From positions 62,001 to 126,000 of the forward strand of contig NZ_NFJV01000001.1 of NCBI RefSeq assembly GCF_002160055.1: DNA of 64,000 bases. Reading direction: 5' to 3'. The translations under genes and the position numbers were made by a program. The notes beneath the pieces are model-generated. The model searched no databases. It was not told the DNA's origin and saw only the letters and a program-made list of their open reading frames with translations. Shown here piece by piece: positions 25,001 to 33,223 of this stretch; position 1 is the stretch's first letter, and the number at the start of each line of letters is the position of its first letter. Origin of the DNA: Mediterranea sp. An20. Lineage in GTDB: Bacteria > Bacteroidota > Bacteroidia > Bacteroidales > Bacteroidaceae.

Positions 25001-26656
25001 ATGAAACTGAATAGCATTTTCAACAAGAGAGCGTTGCCCGTATTGGCCCTGTCGCTGATGTTTTGCAGTTGCGAAGACTTCCTGACCCGCGACCATCCTA
25101 CGGGCGTGACTGATGACGATTTCTGGGGAACCACCAACGAAATTTCGGCTGCATTGGGTACCTGCCAGTACTGGCCGCAGGGCACCCACCATTATACATC
25201 GCCCTATCTTTCATGGGTACACATGGAAGGCATGACCGACAATATGTATTGGAGCGGAAACTTCAAAGGAGAGATTGTCAACATCGGTAACGGCTCGCTT
25301 ACCACAACAACGGGCGGGTTCAACAACGATGTGTGGACACAATATTACATTTGGATACGTCGCTGCAACCGTCTGCTGGACCACATCGACCAAGCCTACT
25401 TCACGGATGAGGCCGAACGCGAGAGAATGCGCGCCGAAGCCCTGACCTACCGCGCGTGGTACCACATGCAACTGTTGCTGTATTATGGCCTGAACGAAGG
25501 CATACCCATTGCCGACAGGGTACTGGACGGAGAAGACATCTATCAGGCACGCACCCCGGCTCAGGAATGCCTGAACTGGCTGAATGGTGAATTCGACCAT
25601 CTGCTGAGCATCACAGACGATGCCGTCTTCCCCTTCCTCTGGGACCGCGACCGTCGCGGACGTATGTGCAAAGCCTACGTCCTGACGCTGAAAATGGACC
25701 TCAACCTGCAGTTCCACCAATATGACATTGCCCGCGATTGCGCCAAGCAACTGATAGATTCCGGCGAGTTTGAACTGTATTATTCGGAATCTACCGATGA
25801 CGATCCGGGCAAGAACTACCGCGACATGTTCCGCTACGTGGGACAGGACAACCGGGAACGAATCATGTATCGTAACAGTGGCTGTTCGGAAATATGGTTC
25901 CGCCATGCTCCTCAGAACCTGAGCGGACAAGGAGCAGCCAGCGTGCTGAAGTCACTGGTGGATGAATATGAGACCATCGACGGTGTGCCCTTGGCAGACC
26001 TGCCTGCCGACGAACGTACCAACTACGAGCATTCGCCGTTGTACAAACCGCGCGACCCGCGCTTGTATGCCACCATCGTGGTGCCGGGCGACAACACATC
26101 GTTCCAAGACTATTCGTACAACCCGTTTGGCGAAGGCGTGGTAGAATATCCCGGTGCCATCGGCTATTCACGCACTGGCTACTGGGCCAAGAAATTCCTG
26201 GACGAACAGGACCGCCCGAACGGTTCTGGCGGAAGCTTGTACTTCCCGCTCTACCGTTATGCGGAAGTTCTGCTGGACTATGTGGAATGCTTAGTGGAAA
26301 GCGGCGACTGGCAGAATCCCGATGTAGAGACCTACATCAACCTGATACGCAACCGTGCCGGCATGCCCAACATGGACAAAACCGTGTATAACACACAGGA
26401 GAAAGTGCGTGAATTGTACCGCCGCGAACGCCGGGTGGAGCTGGCCTTCGAAGGTAAACGCTATTGGGACATCCGCCGCTGGGATATTGGCAACGAGGTA
26501 ATGACCGGACCCGTCTTAGGTGCCTGGAACCCCAATACCAATGCATACGTACAGGTGGAAACGCGCAACTGCACATTCCCCAAATATGACCAGTGGCCCA
26601 TCCCGCTCACCGAGCAGACGGCTAACCCGTACATCACGCAAGGGGCGGGCTGGTAA
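25001..26656 (+). CDS. SusD/RagB-like surface glycan-binding lipoprotein (PUL 1)
   Basis: A 551-aa lipoprotein forming the lid of the SusC transporter. The signal ends SLMFCSC with the lipidated Cys near residue 25, followed by EDFLTRDHP, the usual SusD start. The helical TPR-like core contains YIWIRRCNRLLDHIDQ and ALTYRAWYHMQLLLYYGLNEGIPI. The C-terminus has YFPLYRYAEVLLDYVECLVE...VETYINLIRNRAGMP and ELYRRERRVELAFEGKRYWDIRRW, all diagnostic of the family. A strong hairpin follows between this gene and the downstream enzyme genes. Confidence 0.96.
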   Translation: MKLNSIFNKRALPVLALSLMFCSCEDFLTRDHPTGVTDDDFWGTTNEISAALGTCQYWPQGTHHYTSPYLSWVHMEGMTDNMYWSGNFKGEIVNIGNGSLTTTTGGFNNDVWTQYYIWIRRCNRLLDHIDQAYFTDEAERERMRAEALTYRAWYHMQLLLYYGLNEGIPIADRVLDGEDIYQARTPAQECLNWLNGEFDHLLSITDDAVFPFLWDRDRRGRMCKAYVLTLKMDLNLQFHQYDIARDCAKQLIDSGEFELYYSESTDDDPGKNYRDMFRYVGQDNRERIMYRNSGCSEIWFRHAPQNLSGQGAASVLKSLVDEYETIDGVPLADLPADERTNYEHSPLYKPRDPRLYATIVVPGDNTSFQDYSYNPFGEGVVEYPGAIGYSRTGYWAKKFLDEQDRPNGSGGSLYFPLYRYAEVLLDYVECLVESGDWQNPDVETYINLIRNRAGMPNMDKTVYNTQEKVRELYRRERRVELAFEGKRYWDIRRWDIGNEVMTGPVLGAWNPNTNAYVQVETRNCTFPKYDQWPIPLTEQTANPYITQGAGW

Positions 26657-26726
26657 ACCAAACGCCAACAATTACAGACTGCTACTATTTTTTACCGTTC
26701 CATTAGGTACCCGCATGTAGAGAGAG

Positions 26727-26792
26727 GTCAGGAGGCCGGGCTGATACCCCGCATCCGGCGAGATTTACGGGCATACACCCGGCCTTCCTGAC
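26727..26792 (+). promoter_or_regulatory. Stable stem-loop between susD and the DUF4838 gene
   Basis: Arms GTCAGGAGGCCGGG (26727-26740) and CCCGGCCTTCCTGAC (26778-26792) pair along 14 positions with one bulged base around a 37-base loop. There is no T-run. It lies in the 193-bp gap after susD. Hairpins here would allow higher susCD than enzyme expression by partial termination or by mRNA protection; that is inference. Confidence 0.65.
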
Positions 26793-26849
26793 AACCTGCG
26801 GGAACGCAAAGTGAACTTCCTTTTAACCGAACTACCATCAATCAGACAA

Positions 26850-28772
26850 ATGAAAACAAGATTTTTAACCGGCCTGTTACTGTCGCCCTTGCTGGCATTA
26901 GCGGCTTGTTCAGGCAATCATTTTACCATAGATTCCCATACATACATCGTGGCAGACACGGTACAGAATCCCGTAACAACCTTGGCATGCACCGAGTTAC
27001 AGTACTTCATCCATCAGGCCACAGGCATCCAGGTGCCCATCATTACTTCACCCAACCAGGCAGGGCAAGACAGCCGCCTGATTTGCCTGGGCGAAAGCTT
27101 CATCCCGCGGTCGGGAGCAGACGTATTGGAGGGAACTCCCCTGGGCGAGCAAGAATACCTGATACACATCACGCCTGATTTCATCGTGCTGGCCGGTAAG
27201 GACAAAGAATCGGTCCCCGACTATGTGAAAGACGGCGGACGAGACAATAACGGCCTTTCACCCGCCACGGACCGTGTACAGATAAACTACCGCCGGGCCA
27301 CCGGTTCGGATGATGTACCCGCCACGCTTACCCTGCCTTCGGTGTACGATGCGCAAGGCACCTGCTATGCGGTCTATGACTTTGCCGAACGCTTTCTGGG
27401 CATCCGCTTCTACGGACCGCACCCGCAAAACGTGTGCATTCCCCAAACGGACAAGGTGAAACTGGAGGCACAAAGCATCCGCCGCACCCCGGCCGTGAAA
27501 TACCGCTACGGTACGCCGTCTTTCGGCTACCTGATGATGAAAGACCAGTACATGGACTCGAATGACGACATGCAGCAACTCTTCAGACGGCGCCTCCGTA
27601 TGGGCGGACGGCGCTGGGCAGCCAACCATGCCTTTGGTGCTTACCAGGACCGCTTCCTGAAGAAGAACCCGCAACGCCCGGAAATCTTCGAGGGCTATCA
27701 CCCGGAGTACTTTGCCAAAGGCCGCGGAGGCAGTGCCTACGAACGGCAGTTCTGCTACACCAACCCCGGCTTCATCAAGCAGGTGGCCAAAGATGCCGTC
27801 GACTACTTCCAGGGCAAAGGGACAGTGGGCGAACAAATTGCCTTGGGCGACTACTTCGCCTTGGTGCCTATGGACAACGCCACCTGGTGCCTGTGCGACG
27901 AGTGCCAGAAACAACTGGCCTTGGACAAAGACAACATACGAGGCAGCCACTTCAACTGCGGAACGGCCACGCATTACCTGTGGAACTTTGTCAACAACGT
28001 GGCACGCGAAGTGAAGAAGATGATGCCGGATTCAGACAAGAAGATTGCCGCACTGGCCTACCACGTCTACGCCTACCGGCCCAAAGACATCCAACTGGAA
28101 GACAACATCTCTGTGGCTCCTTGCCTGCATACCCGCAATTATTGGGCGCCGGGCATGGAACGCAACGAGACCCAGTTGTATAAAGAATGGATAGAAGAAA
28201 GCAAGCAGTCCGGCCGCGACATCTTCCTGTGGAGCTACCTGTGCTTCCCCACGGAGCGCGGAGCCATCGGCGGATTCAACGTATTCCCCGGATTCAATGC
28301 GCATAAGACAGGCGAGCAGTTGCGGATGTATGCTGCCGACGGGGTGAAGGGAATCTTCTTCTGCGGCATCGGAGAGCAGCTGGACTTCTACTTGGCCATG
28401 AAACTGCTGGACGACCCTACGCAAGACACGGACGTGCTGCTGAACGAGTTCTTTAACACTTACTTCGGCAAAGCGGCCGAACCCATGCAGGCTTTCTACC
28501 GCAAGATAGAGGACGTCTACAGCACACCTGAAAATTACCCGGAGAACGTGCAGACCGAAGAGGCCCAGTTCCACCAGACGGAAGAGATAGCCTGGAAGTA
28601 TCTGGGCACACCGGAAGTAATGAACGAACTGCGCGGCTACATCGAAGAAGCCACCCGGCTGGCCACGACCGACGAGGAAAAAACGCGCGTACAAAGCTGG
28701 GTGAAGGGCGTGTGGGAGTATATGCTGCAAGGACAGGAGCAATACAACAGCAAGACCCAAGGAAATCGGTAA
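26850..28772 (+). CDS. DUF4838 (GH20-N/alpha-glucuronidase-like) surface or periplasmic lipoprotein
   Basis: A 640-aa lipoprotein: the signal ends LLALAAC (Cys about residue 20). An N-terminal domain (about 25-160) resembles the GH20/alpha-glucuronidase-type N-domain (TLACTELQYFIHQATGIQVPIIT...RLICLGES). The DUF4838 domain follows, with TCYAVYDFAERFLGIRFYGP, a likely active-site region FALVPMDNATWCLCDECQKQL, and WNFVNNVAREVKKMMPDSDKKIAALAYHVYA. This (beta/alpha)8-type domain is frequent in PULs and assumed to be a glycoside hydrolase, but I cannot assign a substrate or catalytic residues. The ATG at 26850 (MKTRFLTG) gives the clean signal; an in-frame start at 26811 was rejected. Confidence 0.82.
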   Translation: MKTRFLTGLLLSPLLALAACSGNHFTIDSHTYIVADTVQNPVTTLACTELQYFIHQATGIQVPIITSPNQAGQDSRLICLGESFIPRSGADVLEGTPLGEQEYLIHITPDFIVLAGKDKESVPDYVKDGGRDNNGLSPATDRVQINYRRATGSDDVPATLTLPSVYDAQGTCYAVYDFAERFLGIRFYGPHPQNVCIPQTDKVKLEAQSIRRTPAVKYRYGTPSFGYLMMKDQYMDSNDDMQQLFRRRLRMGGRRWAANHAFGAYQDRFLKKNPQRPEIFEGYHPEYFAKGRGGSAYERQFCYTNPGFIKQVAKDAVDYFQGKGTVGEQIALGDYFALVPMDNATWCLCDECQKQLALDKDNIRGSHFNCGTATHYLWNFVNNVAREVKKMMPDSDKKIAALAYHVYAYRPKDIQLEDNISVAPCLHTRNYWAPGMERNETQLYKEWIEESKQSGRDIFLWSYLCFPTERGAIGGFNVFPGFNAHKTGEQLRMYAADGVKGIFFCGIGEQLDFYLAMKLLDDPTQDTDVLLNEFFNTYFGKAAEPMQAFYRKIEDVYSTPENYPENVQTEEAQFHQTEEIAWKYLGTPEVMNELRGYIEEATRLATTDEEKTRVQSWVKGVWEYMLQGQEQYNSKTQGNR

Positions 28773-28790
28773 CAGAAAAACAGAACAACA

Positions 28791-30296
28791 ATGAAAGCTA
28801 ACTGGATATTTATCGCCGGTATGATGCTGGTCGCAAGCTGCTCGGACAGCGAATCAAAAACACCGGCTACGCCAGACTCTGGCGAAGACAACCCCATCGA
28901 AGAAGTGGTGGCAGAACCTTTCCGAGCCAACCGCCTGCTGATTAAGCACGGGCTGCAACTGCAGTGCTGGGTGGCTACGGACAATTACGAACTGGGCGGC
29001 GCAGCCGGACAACCGGCCTACAACATGCTGCCATCGGACTGGGCGCTGACCGGATTCACGGGACCCACGTTCTTCGGTCCACCGCTCATAAACCCCTCTT
29101 ATTTTGAATCGTTCCCCGAAAGCCAGTGGGCCATCGCCAAGGCACCGCACGGCGACCAGCTGGACGTGGAGCCTACGGACTACGAACAGCGTAACGGGTA
29201 TCTGTCTGACGAACAGAAGGCACACATTGACAAACTCACCACCGTGTGCTTTGGCGACGAAGAAGCCTATTCCTACGAACTCGTCGGCAAGCTGAAGGCT
29301 TGGTACGACCTGTCCAGGCGTCTCTACCCCGATGTGCTGGTACACAACAACCAGTATATCGGACAGTGGACCGAGTCGAACATGCGGACCTACATCCGAG
29401 AGGCAAAGCCAGACCTTATCACGTATGACTGGTATTACTTCCACACCAGCGACCCGGCCACCTACATAGGTGCCCGCGACATGGCAGAGGATTTGCAGAT
29501 TTACCGCAACCTGGCCCTCGAAGGCTGGAATGGAGACAAGTCGGACTACCTGGCTTTCGGGCAATACATCTTAGGATTTGCCAACGAAGGCACCTACCGC
29601 CCCACAGAGTCGCAGCTACGCTTGTATTACTACCTGACGTGGACCTTGGGAGGAAAGTGGATCAACTGGTTCCGCTATCTGCAGGGCGACGGCTACGGAG
29701 GCAAGACCGCGCCGACACAATGGGCCCTGCTGCTCGAAAACGGTATGCCCGGCCAGCCCACACACTACATGGATTGGGTGAACTTGTGCAACACCGAGAG
29801 CAAATACATCGGCGACTACTTGGTGCGCCTGAAGACAACCGACGTGCGCTACGTGGCGGGAAGTGACAAATACACCGAAGGGAAACCCGGAAACATCGGC
29901 GACTTCAGTCCCTCGGCCTCCTACATCAAGACCATATCTGCCGAAATACCGGATGAACCCGGACAGGGAACCGACCTCTACCTCGGATTCTTCGGCATCA
30001 TCCCGGAAGAGGAACAGGGTGACCCCGGCTTCTTCAGGGAGGGAGAAGACAAGTTCTTCATGATTACCAACGGATGGGCCTCGATGACGGTACAAACGGC
30101 CGAAGACTTGAGCCAGAAAATACGCTTTGCCATCGACATGGAGGAAGCGGGAGCCGCATCGTGCGCATGGATAAATCCGCACACCGGACAACGGGAGGTG
30201 CTGAACCCCGTGGAACAGACCGACGGACTCACTTATTATGAAGTGGAACTTTGGGGAGGAAGCGGCGCCCTGTTCATGCTGAATGCAGAGAGCTGA
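28791..30296 (+). CDS. Unknown lipoprotein, probable TIM-barrel glycan-active enzyme (PUL 1)
   Basis: A 501-aa lipoprotein (signal MKANWIFIAGMMLVASC, lipidated Cys17, then an acidic/Pro linker to about residue 45). I do not recognise a named family. The body has features of a (beta/alpha)8 hydrolase: LIKHGLQLQCWVATDNYE, TTVCFGDEEAYSYELVGKLKAWYDLSRRLYPDVLVHNNQYIGQW, DLITYDWYYFHT, SDYLAFGQYILGF and WTLGGKWINWFRYLQGDGYGG. The acidic GDEEAYS after a strand, and the Asp in ITYDWYY, are candidate catalytic residues by position. A C-terminal beta-sandwich is suggested by FMITNGWASMTV...YYEVELWGGSGALFML. The gene starts 18 bp after the DUF4838 gene, so the two products probably act on the same glycan. 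Confidence 0.6.
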   Translation: MKANWIFIAGMMLVASCSDSESKTPATPDSGEDNPIEEVVAEPFRANRLLIKHGLQLQCWVATDNYELGGAAGQPAYNMLPSDWALTGFTGPTFFGPPLINPSYFESFPESQWAIAKAPHGDQLDVEPTDYEQRNGYLSDEQKAHIDKLTTVCFGDEEAYSYELVGKLKAWYDLSRRLYPDVLVHNNQYIGQWTESNMRTYIREAKPDLITYDWYYFHTSDPATYIGARDMAEDLQIYRNLALEGWNGDKSDYLAFGQYILGFANEGTYRPTESQLRLYYYLTWTLGGKWINWFRYLQGDGYGGKTAPTQWALLLENGMPGQPTHYMDWVNLCNTESKYIGDYLVRLKTTDVRYVAGSDKYTEGKPGNIGDFSPSASYIKTISAEIPDEPGQGTDLYLGFFGIIPEEEQGDPGFFREGEDKFFMITNGWASMTVQTAEDLSQKIRFAIDMEEAGAASCAWINPHTGQREVLNPVEQTDGLTYYEVELWGGSGALFMLNAES

Positions 30297-30395
30297 CCCT
30301 TATATAGAAGAAGCACGGTCCGCATACAGATGCACCACGCTTCCTCTATATTAGGACAGAATGACAGCAGTGCCTATATGATGTCTCGGCTGCAG

Positions 30396-30434
30396 CCCCT
30401 TCCCCCCGCTCTCTTCTTTTTAGGAGGGAAGGGG
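30396..30434 (+). terminator. Terminator-like hairpin after the unknown lipoprotein gene
   Basis: CCCCTTCCC (30396-30404) pairs with GGGAAGGGG (30426-30434), followed by CATTTTA. A second, weaker hairpin (TATAGAAGAAGC / GCTTCCTCTATA, about 30305-30349) precedes it. Together they separate the main PUL transcript from the GH97 promoter. Confidence 0.55.
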
Positions 30435-30453
30435 CATTTTATCCCCCCACAAC

Positions 30454-30484
30454 TTGCACCTTACCCCACATCTTCTTAATTTTG
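30454..30484 (+). promoter_or_regulatory. Own promoter of the GH97 gene
   Basis: TTG (30454-30456), 20 nt, TAATTTTG (30477-30484) match the Bacteroides consensus in sequence and spacing, about 50 nt before the GH97 ATG. The gene therefore may not depend on the upstream PUL transcript. Confidence 0.7.
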
Positions 30485-30535
30485 CTCCCGGATGGTTAAC
30501 CCTCCTTACGAAAAACCTAAAAACAACATGCTGAC

Positions 30536-32476
30536 ATGGACTACACGAACAGATTCTTATCATTAGCCATGGGATGCCTGCTCGCCTCCGGTGCCGGAAA
30601 CGCGGCGACGGGAGACATTCCGCAGTTGAACATTCACTTGAACGGCAACGGCGACTTGGTGTACGAGGTGGAATACGCCGGCAAGGAAACCGTGCGCGAG
30701 TCGCCCTTGGGAATGGTGGTCGACCACCGGGCATGGGGCGAGGATGTCGCCTCACTCACGGCAGACACGCTGGACAGCCGGCACATCGTCTACCAGGTGA
30801 CGCAGGCCGACCGCTCGACGTTCTGCCTCGAAGTACGTCTCTTCGACGATGGGCTGGCTCTGCGCTACCGGCTCCCTGCCCAAGGACCCATCTGCATCTA
30901 TGGCGAGAAAACGGGCATGCGATTCCCGGAACAGACGCAGACGTGGTATGCCAGCGGACCCTTCCAGTATGGCTGGCTGCAACAGTACCAGCAACGGACC
31001 ACCGACGCGATAGAAGGCGAACTGCTGGCACCGCCAGCCACCTTCCTGACACCGGAAGGCATCTACGCAGCCATCACCGAGGGCAACCTCACGCACTTCC
31101 ACGGCGCCGTGCTGTTGGGCAGGGAGCAGGGACTGGTGCAGTTTGGCTACGTGGACAACAAAGGGCATTTGCTGAGCGGAACCAGCACCGGCATGCCGCA
31201 GGGACAGTATGCACACGAGGCTGTGAGGGATGTGCCCTGGCTCGTGGCACCCCGCAACGGTGAAACGGAGGTGGTGACGCCCTGGCGCATACTGATGTTG
31301 GCAGAAGATTTGAACGGACTGGTGAACAACGGCATCTTGCGGCAGGTAGCCGACCAGCCCGACCCCGCCCTGTTCCCGCAAGGTGCCGAGACCGACTGGA
31401 TACGCCCGGGACGGGCCGTGTTCACCTGGCTCGCGGAGGGAGGCATCGAACGCCTGAGCCTGGCCAACCATAAGAAGTATGTGGACGGATGTGCCGAACT
31501 GGGCATCGAATCGGTGGTGGTGGACGACGGCTGGGAGCTTTGGCCGCAGACCGACCCGGATGCACACGGACGCGACAAGTGGGAGATGCTGACGGAATTG
31601 GTGGATTATGCCCGCCACAAAGGGGTGAACATCTGGGTATGGAGGCCCTCATCGCCACGCACCGGCAACCGCACGGACATCGGTCTGCTCGACCCGGAGG
31701 AGCGGAAGGACTTCATGCACCGCTGCGCGGAAATCGGTGTCAAGGGGCTGAAGGTTGACTTCTTCTGCACGGAAAACCTCTTCACCGTCGACTTCATGGA
31801 AACCCTCCTGCGCGATGCCGCCCGCGAGAAGCTGATGGTCATCTTCCACGGAGTGAACAAGCCGACGGGCGACTCTTATACCTATCCCAACCTCCTGGCC
31901 AAGGAAGCGGTGCGCGGGCTGGAATGCGTGGGTGGAGAAGACTCGTGGGCTCCGGGACCCGCCTGGCCTTTCCACAACACCGTGCTGCCTTTCACGCGAT
32001 GGCTGGCAGGACCGGCTGACTATACGCCGCTGAACTTCCGCGCTTTCTGTCCGCCGTCGGTCACCTTTGCCCACCAGCTTGCCACCATCTACACGTTCAC
32101 CTCGCCCATGCTCATCTTTGCCGCCGACATGGAAGACATGCTTGCCTGCCCCGCCCGGAAATTCATCGAAGAAGTGCCCGTGGAGTGGGACGAGACCCGC
32201 GTGCTGCCGGGCAGTGAGATAGGCAAGCTTGCCGCACTGGCACGGAGAAAAGGCGACGTGTGGTATGTATCGGTGCTGAACGGCGAAGAGTCGCGCACGT
32301 TTACCTGTCCGCTCGATTTCCTCCCCAAAGGCAGCTACCAGGTCGAAATGGCCTGCGACGCACCCGGCAACCGGAAGCAAATCGTCCTGAAGAGCTTCCG
32401 CACCCGCGCCGGAAAGCAGGTCAAGACAGACCTGATGCCGGGAGGAGGATGGGTGATGCGGATAGAACGGAGGTGA
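30536..32476 (+). CDS. Glycoside hydrolase family 97 (retaining, alpha-galactosidase type)
   Basis: A 646-aa exported enzyme with a signal peptide (about 1-23, ending GNAATG). The GH97 N-terminal beta-sandwich (about 27-270) contains LRYRLPAQGPICIYGEKTGMRFP, and the catalytic barrel (about 290-560) contains WLAEGG...NHKKYVDGCAELGIESVVVDDGWELW. Asp408 in KGLKVDFFCTEN takes the place of the nucleophile of the retaining B. thetaiotaomicron enzyme (BtGH97b), and Glu457 in LLAKEAVRGLECVG fits its acid/base. The inverting SusB type lacks that Asp. This favours a retaining alpha-galactosidase-like activity. No lipobox is seen, so it is probably periplasmic. Confidence 0.9.
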   Translation: MDYTNRFLSLAMGCLLASGAGNAATGDIPQLNIHLNGNGDLVYEVEYAGKETVRESPLGMVVDHRAWGEDVASLTADTLDSRHIVYQVTQADRSTFCLEVRLFDDGLALRYRLPAQGPICIYGEKTGMRFPEQTQTWYASGPFQYGWLQQYQQRTTDAIEGELLAPPATFLTPEGIYAAITEGNLTHFHGAVLLGREQGLVQFGYVDNKGHLLSGTSTGMPQGQYAHEAVRDVPWLVAPRNGETEVVTPWRILMLAEDLNGLVNNGILRQVADQPDPALFPQGAETDWIRPGRAVFTWLAEGGIERLSLANHKKYVDGCAELGIESVVVDDGWELWPQTDPDAHGRDKWEMLTELVDYARHKGVNIWVWRPSSPRTGNRTDIGLLDPEERKDFMHRCAEIGVKGLKVDFFCTENLFTVDFMETLLRDAAREKLMVIFHGVNKPTGDSYTYPNLLAKEAVRGLECVGGEDSWAPGPAWPFHNTVLPFTRWLAGPADYTPLNFRAFCPPSVTFAHQLATIYTFTSPMLIFAADMEDMLACPARKFIEEVPVEWDETRVLPGSEIGKLAALARRKGDVWYVSVLNGEESRTFTCPLDFLPKGSYQVEMACDAPGNRKQIVLKSFRTRAGKQVKTDLMPGGGWVMRIERR

Positions 32477-32498
32477 GAATACGCTTCTGACTTCGTCT

Positions 32499-32984
32499 TC
32501 ATCGCCCCGCCAGCAATTCCGCTTCCACTTCGTGACTGCCGGTAAGCTGCCACGAACGGTTGTCGGCATCGTAGGCATACGCCTGGTAGGTAAGGCCGAA
32601 GGCATCGGCGGCGTAGACAGCCTTTTCGCGCACATCGCTGTAGGCCTGGTCGCGCGTGTTCCACAGAGCCAGTTCCACGGCCACGGAGGCATCGGCGGCA
32701 TAGGCGTAGCGCAGGGCGAAAGCGGGACGGTAGCAGGCAGCAACGGCATCCCAGCGGAGGGTTTCCTTGCAGAGCAGGCGGTGGGCATCGTCGTAGGTGT
32801 AGCGGTATTTCAGGTGGTGGCGCAGGGTCAGACCGTCTTCGTTCACCTTGTAGACGTATTCCGTAGTGACACCCGTACTGTCTGTGTCGGAATTGTAGGC
32901 GAAACGTTGCGAAGGGGTGACGGCAAAAGCGGAGTTCAACATACCGGCTGCTGCAAGGGCGAGAGAGATAACTAAAGTTTTCAT
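32499..32984 (-). CDS. DUF3836 domain secreted protein
   Basis: A 161-aa protein with an N-terminal signal peptide (MKTLVISLALAAAGMLNSAFA, cleavage after residue 21). The rest has the Tyr-rich strand repeats of DUF3836 (YVYKVNEDGLTLRHHLKYRYTYDDAHRLLCKETLRWD, LRYAYAADASVAVELALWN, LTYQAYAYDADNRSWQLTG), similar in rhythm to YD/RHS-like units. The function is unknown and it is known to me only from Bacteroidales. It is convergent with GH97 (22 bp apart) and divergent from GH29. A TACCTTTG element at 33048-33055 (minus) is a possible promoter. Confidence 0.8.
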   Translation of the reverse strand: MKTLVISLALAAAGMLNSAFAVTPSQRFAYNSDTDSTGVTTEYVYKVNEDGLTLRHHLKYRYTYDDAHRLLCKETLRWDAVAACYRPAFALRYAYAADASVAVELALWNTRDQAYSDVREKAVYAADAFGLTYQAYAYDADNRSWQLTGSHEVEAELLAGR

Positions 32985-33047
32985 AATCTGTAATGTTTTT
33001 AAATGTGATACTTATTGAATGATTTTGATTTTGTCTTTCTGACACTG

Positions 33048-33055
33048 CAAAGGTA
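33048..33055 (-). promoter_or_regulatory. Putative -7 element of the DUF3836 gene
   Basis: The minus strand reads TACCTTTG 64 nt upstream of the DUF3836 ATG; no TTG box is at the optimal distance. Confidence 0.4.
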
Positions 33056-33223
33056 AGCGAAGCCGGCAAGGCTTCAGGTTAAGGCTGTGTTATCGTTAGG
33101 TTAACAAGAAAGGATTCTACTGTTTTTAAACTCTATACCATTATGAACTCATTTGTAAGAAACCACCGGCAGGCCAGGACTCAGCAAGCCTGTGCAAGAC
33201 AGCCTCACCATGCGACAAACGGC

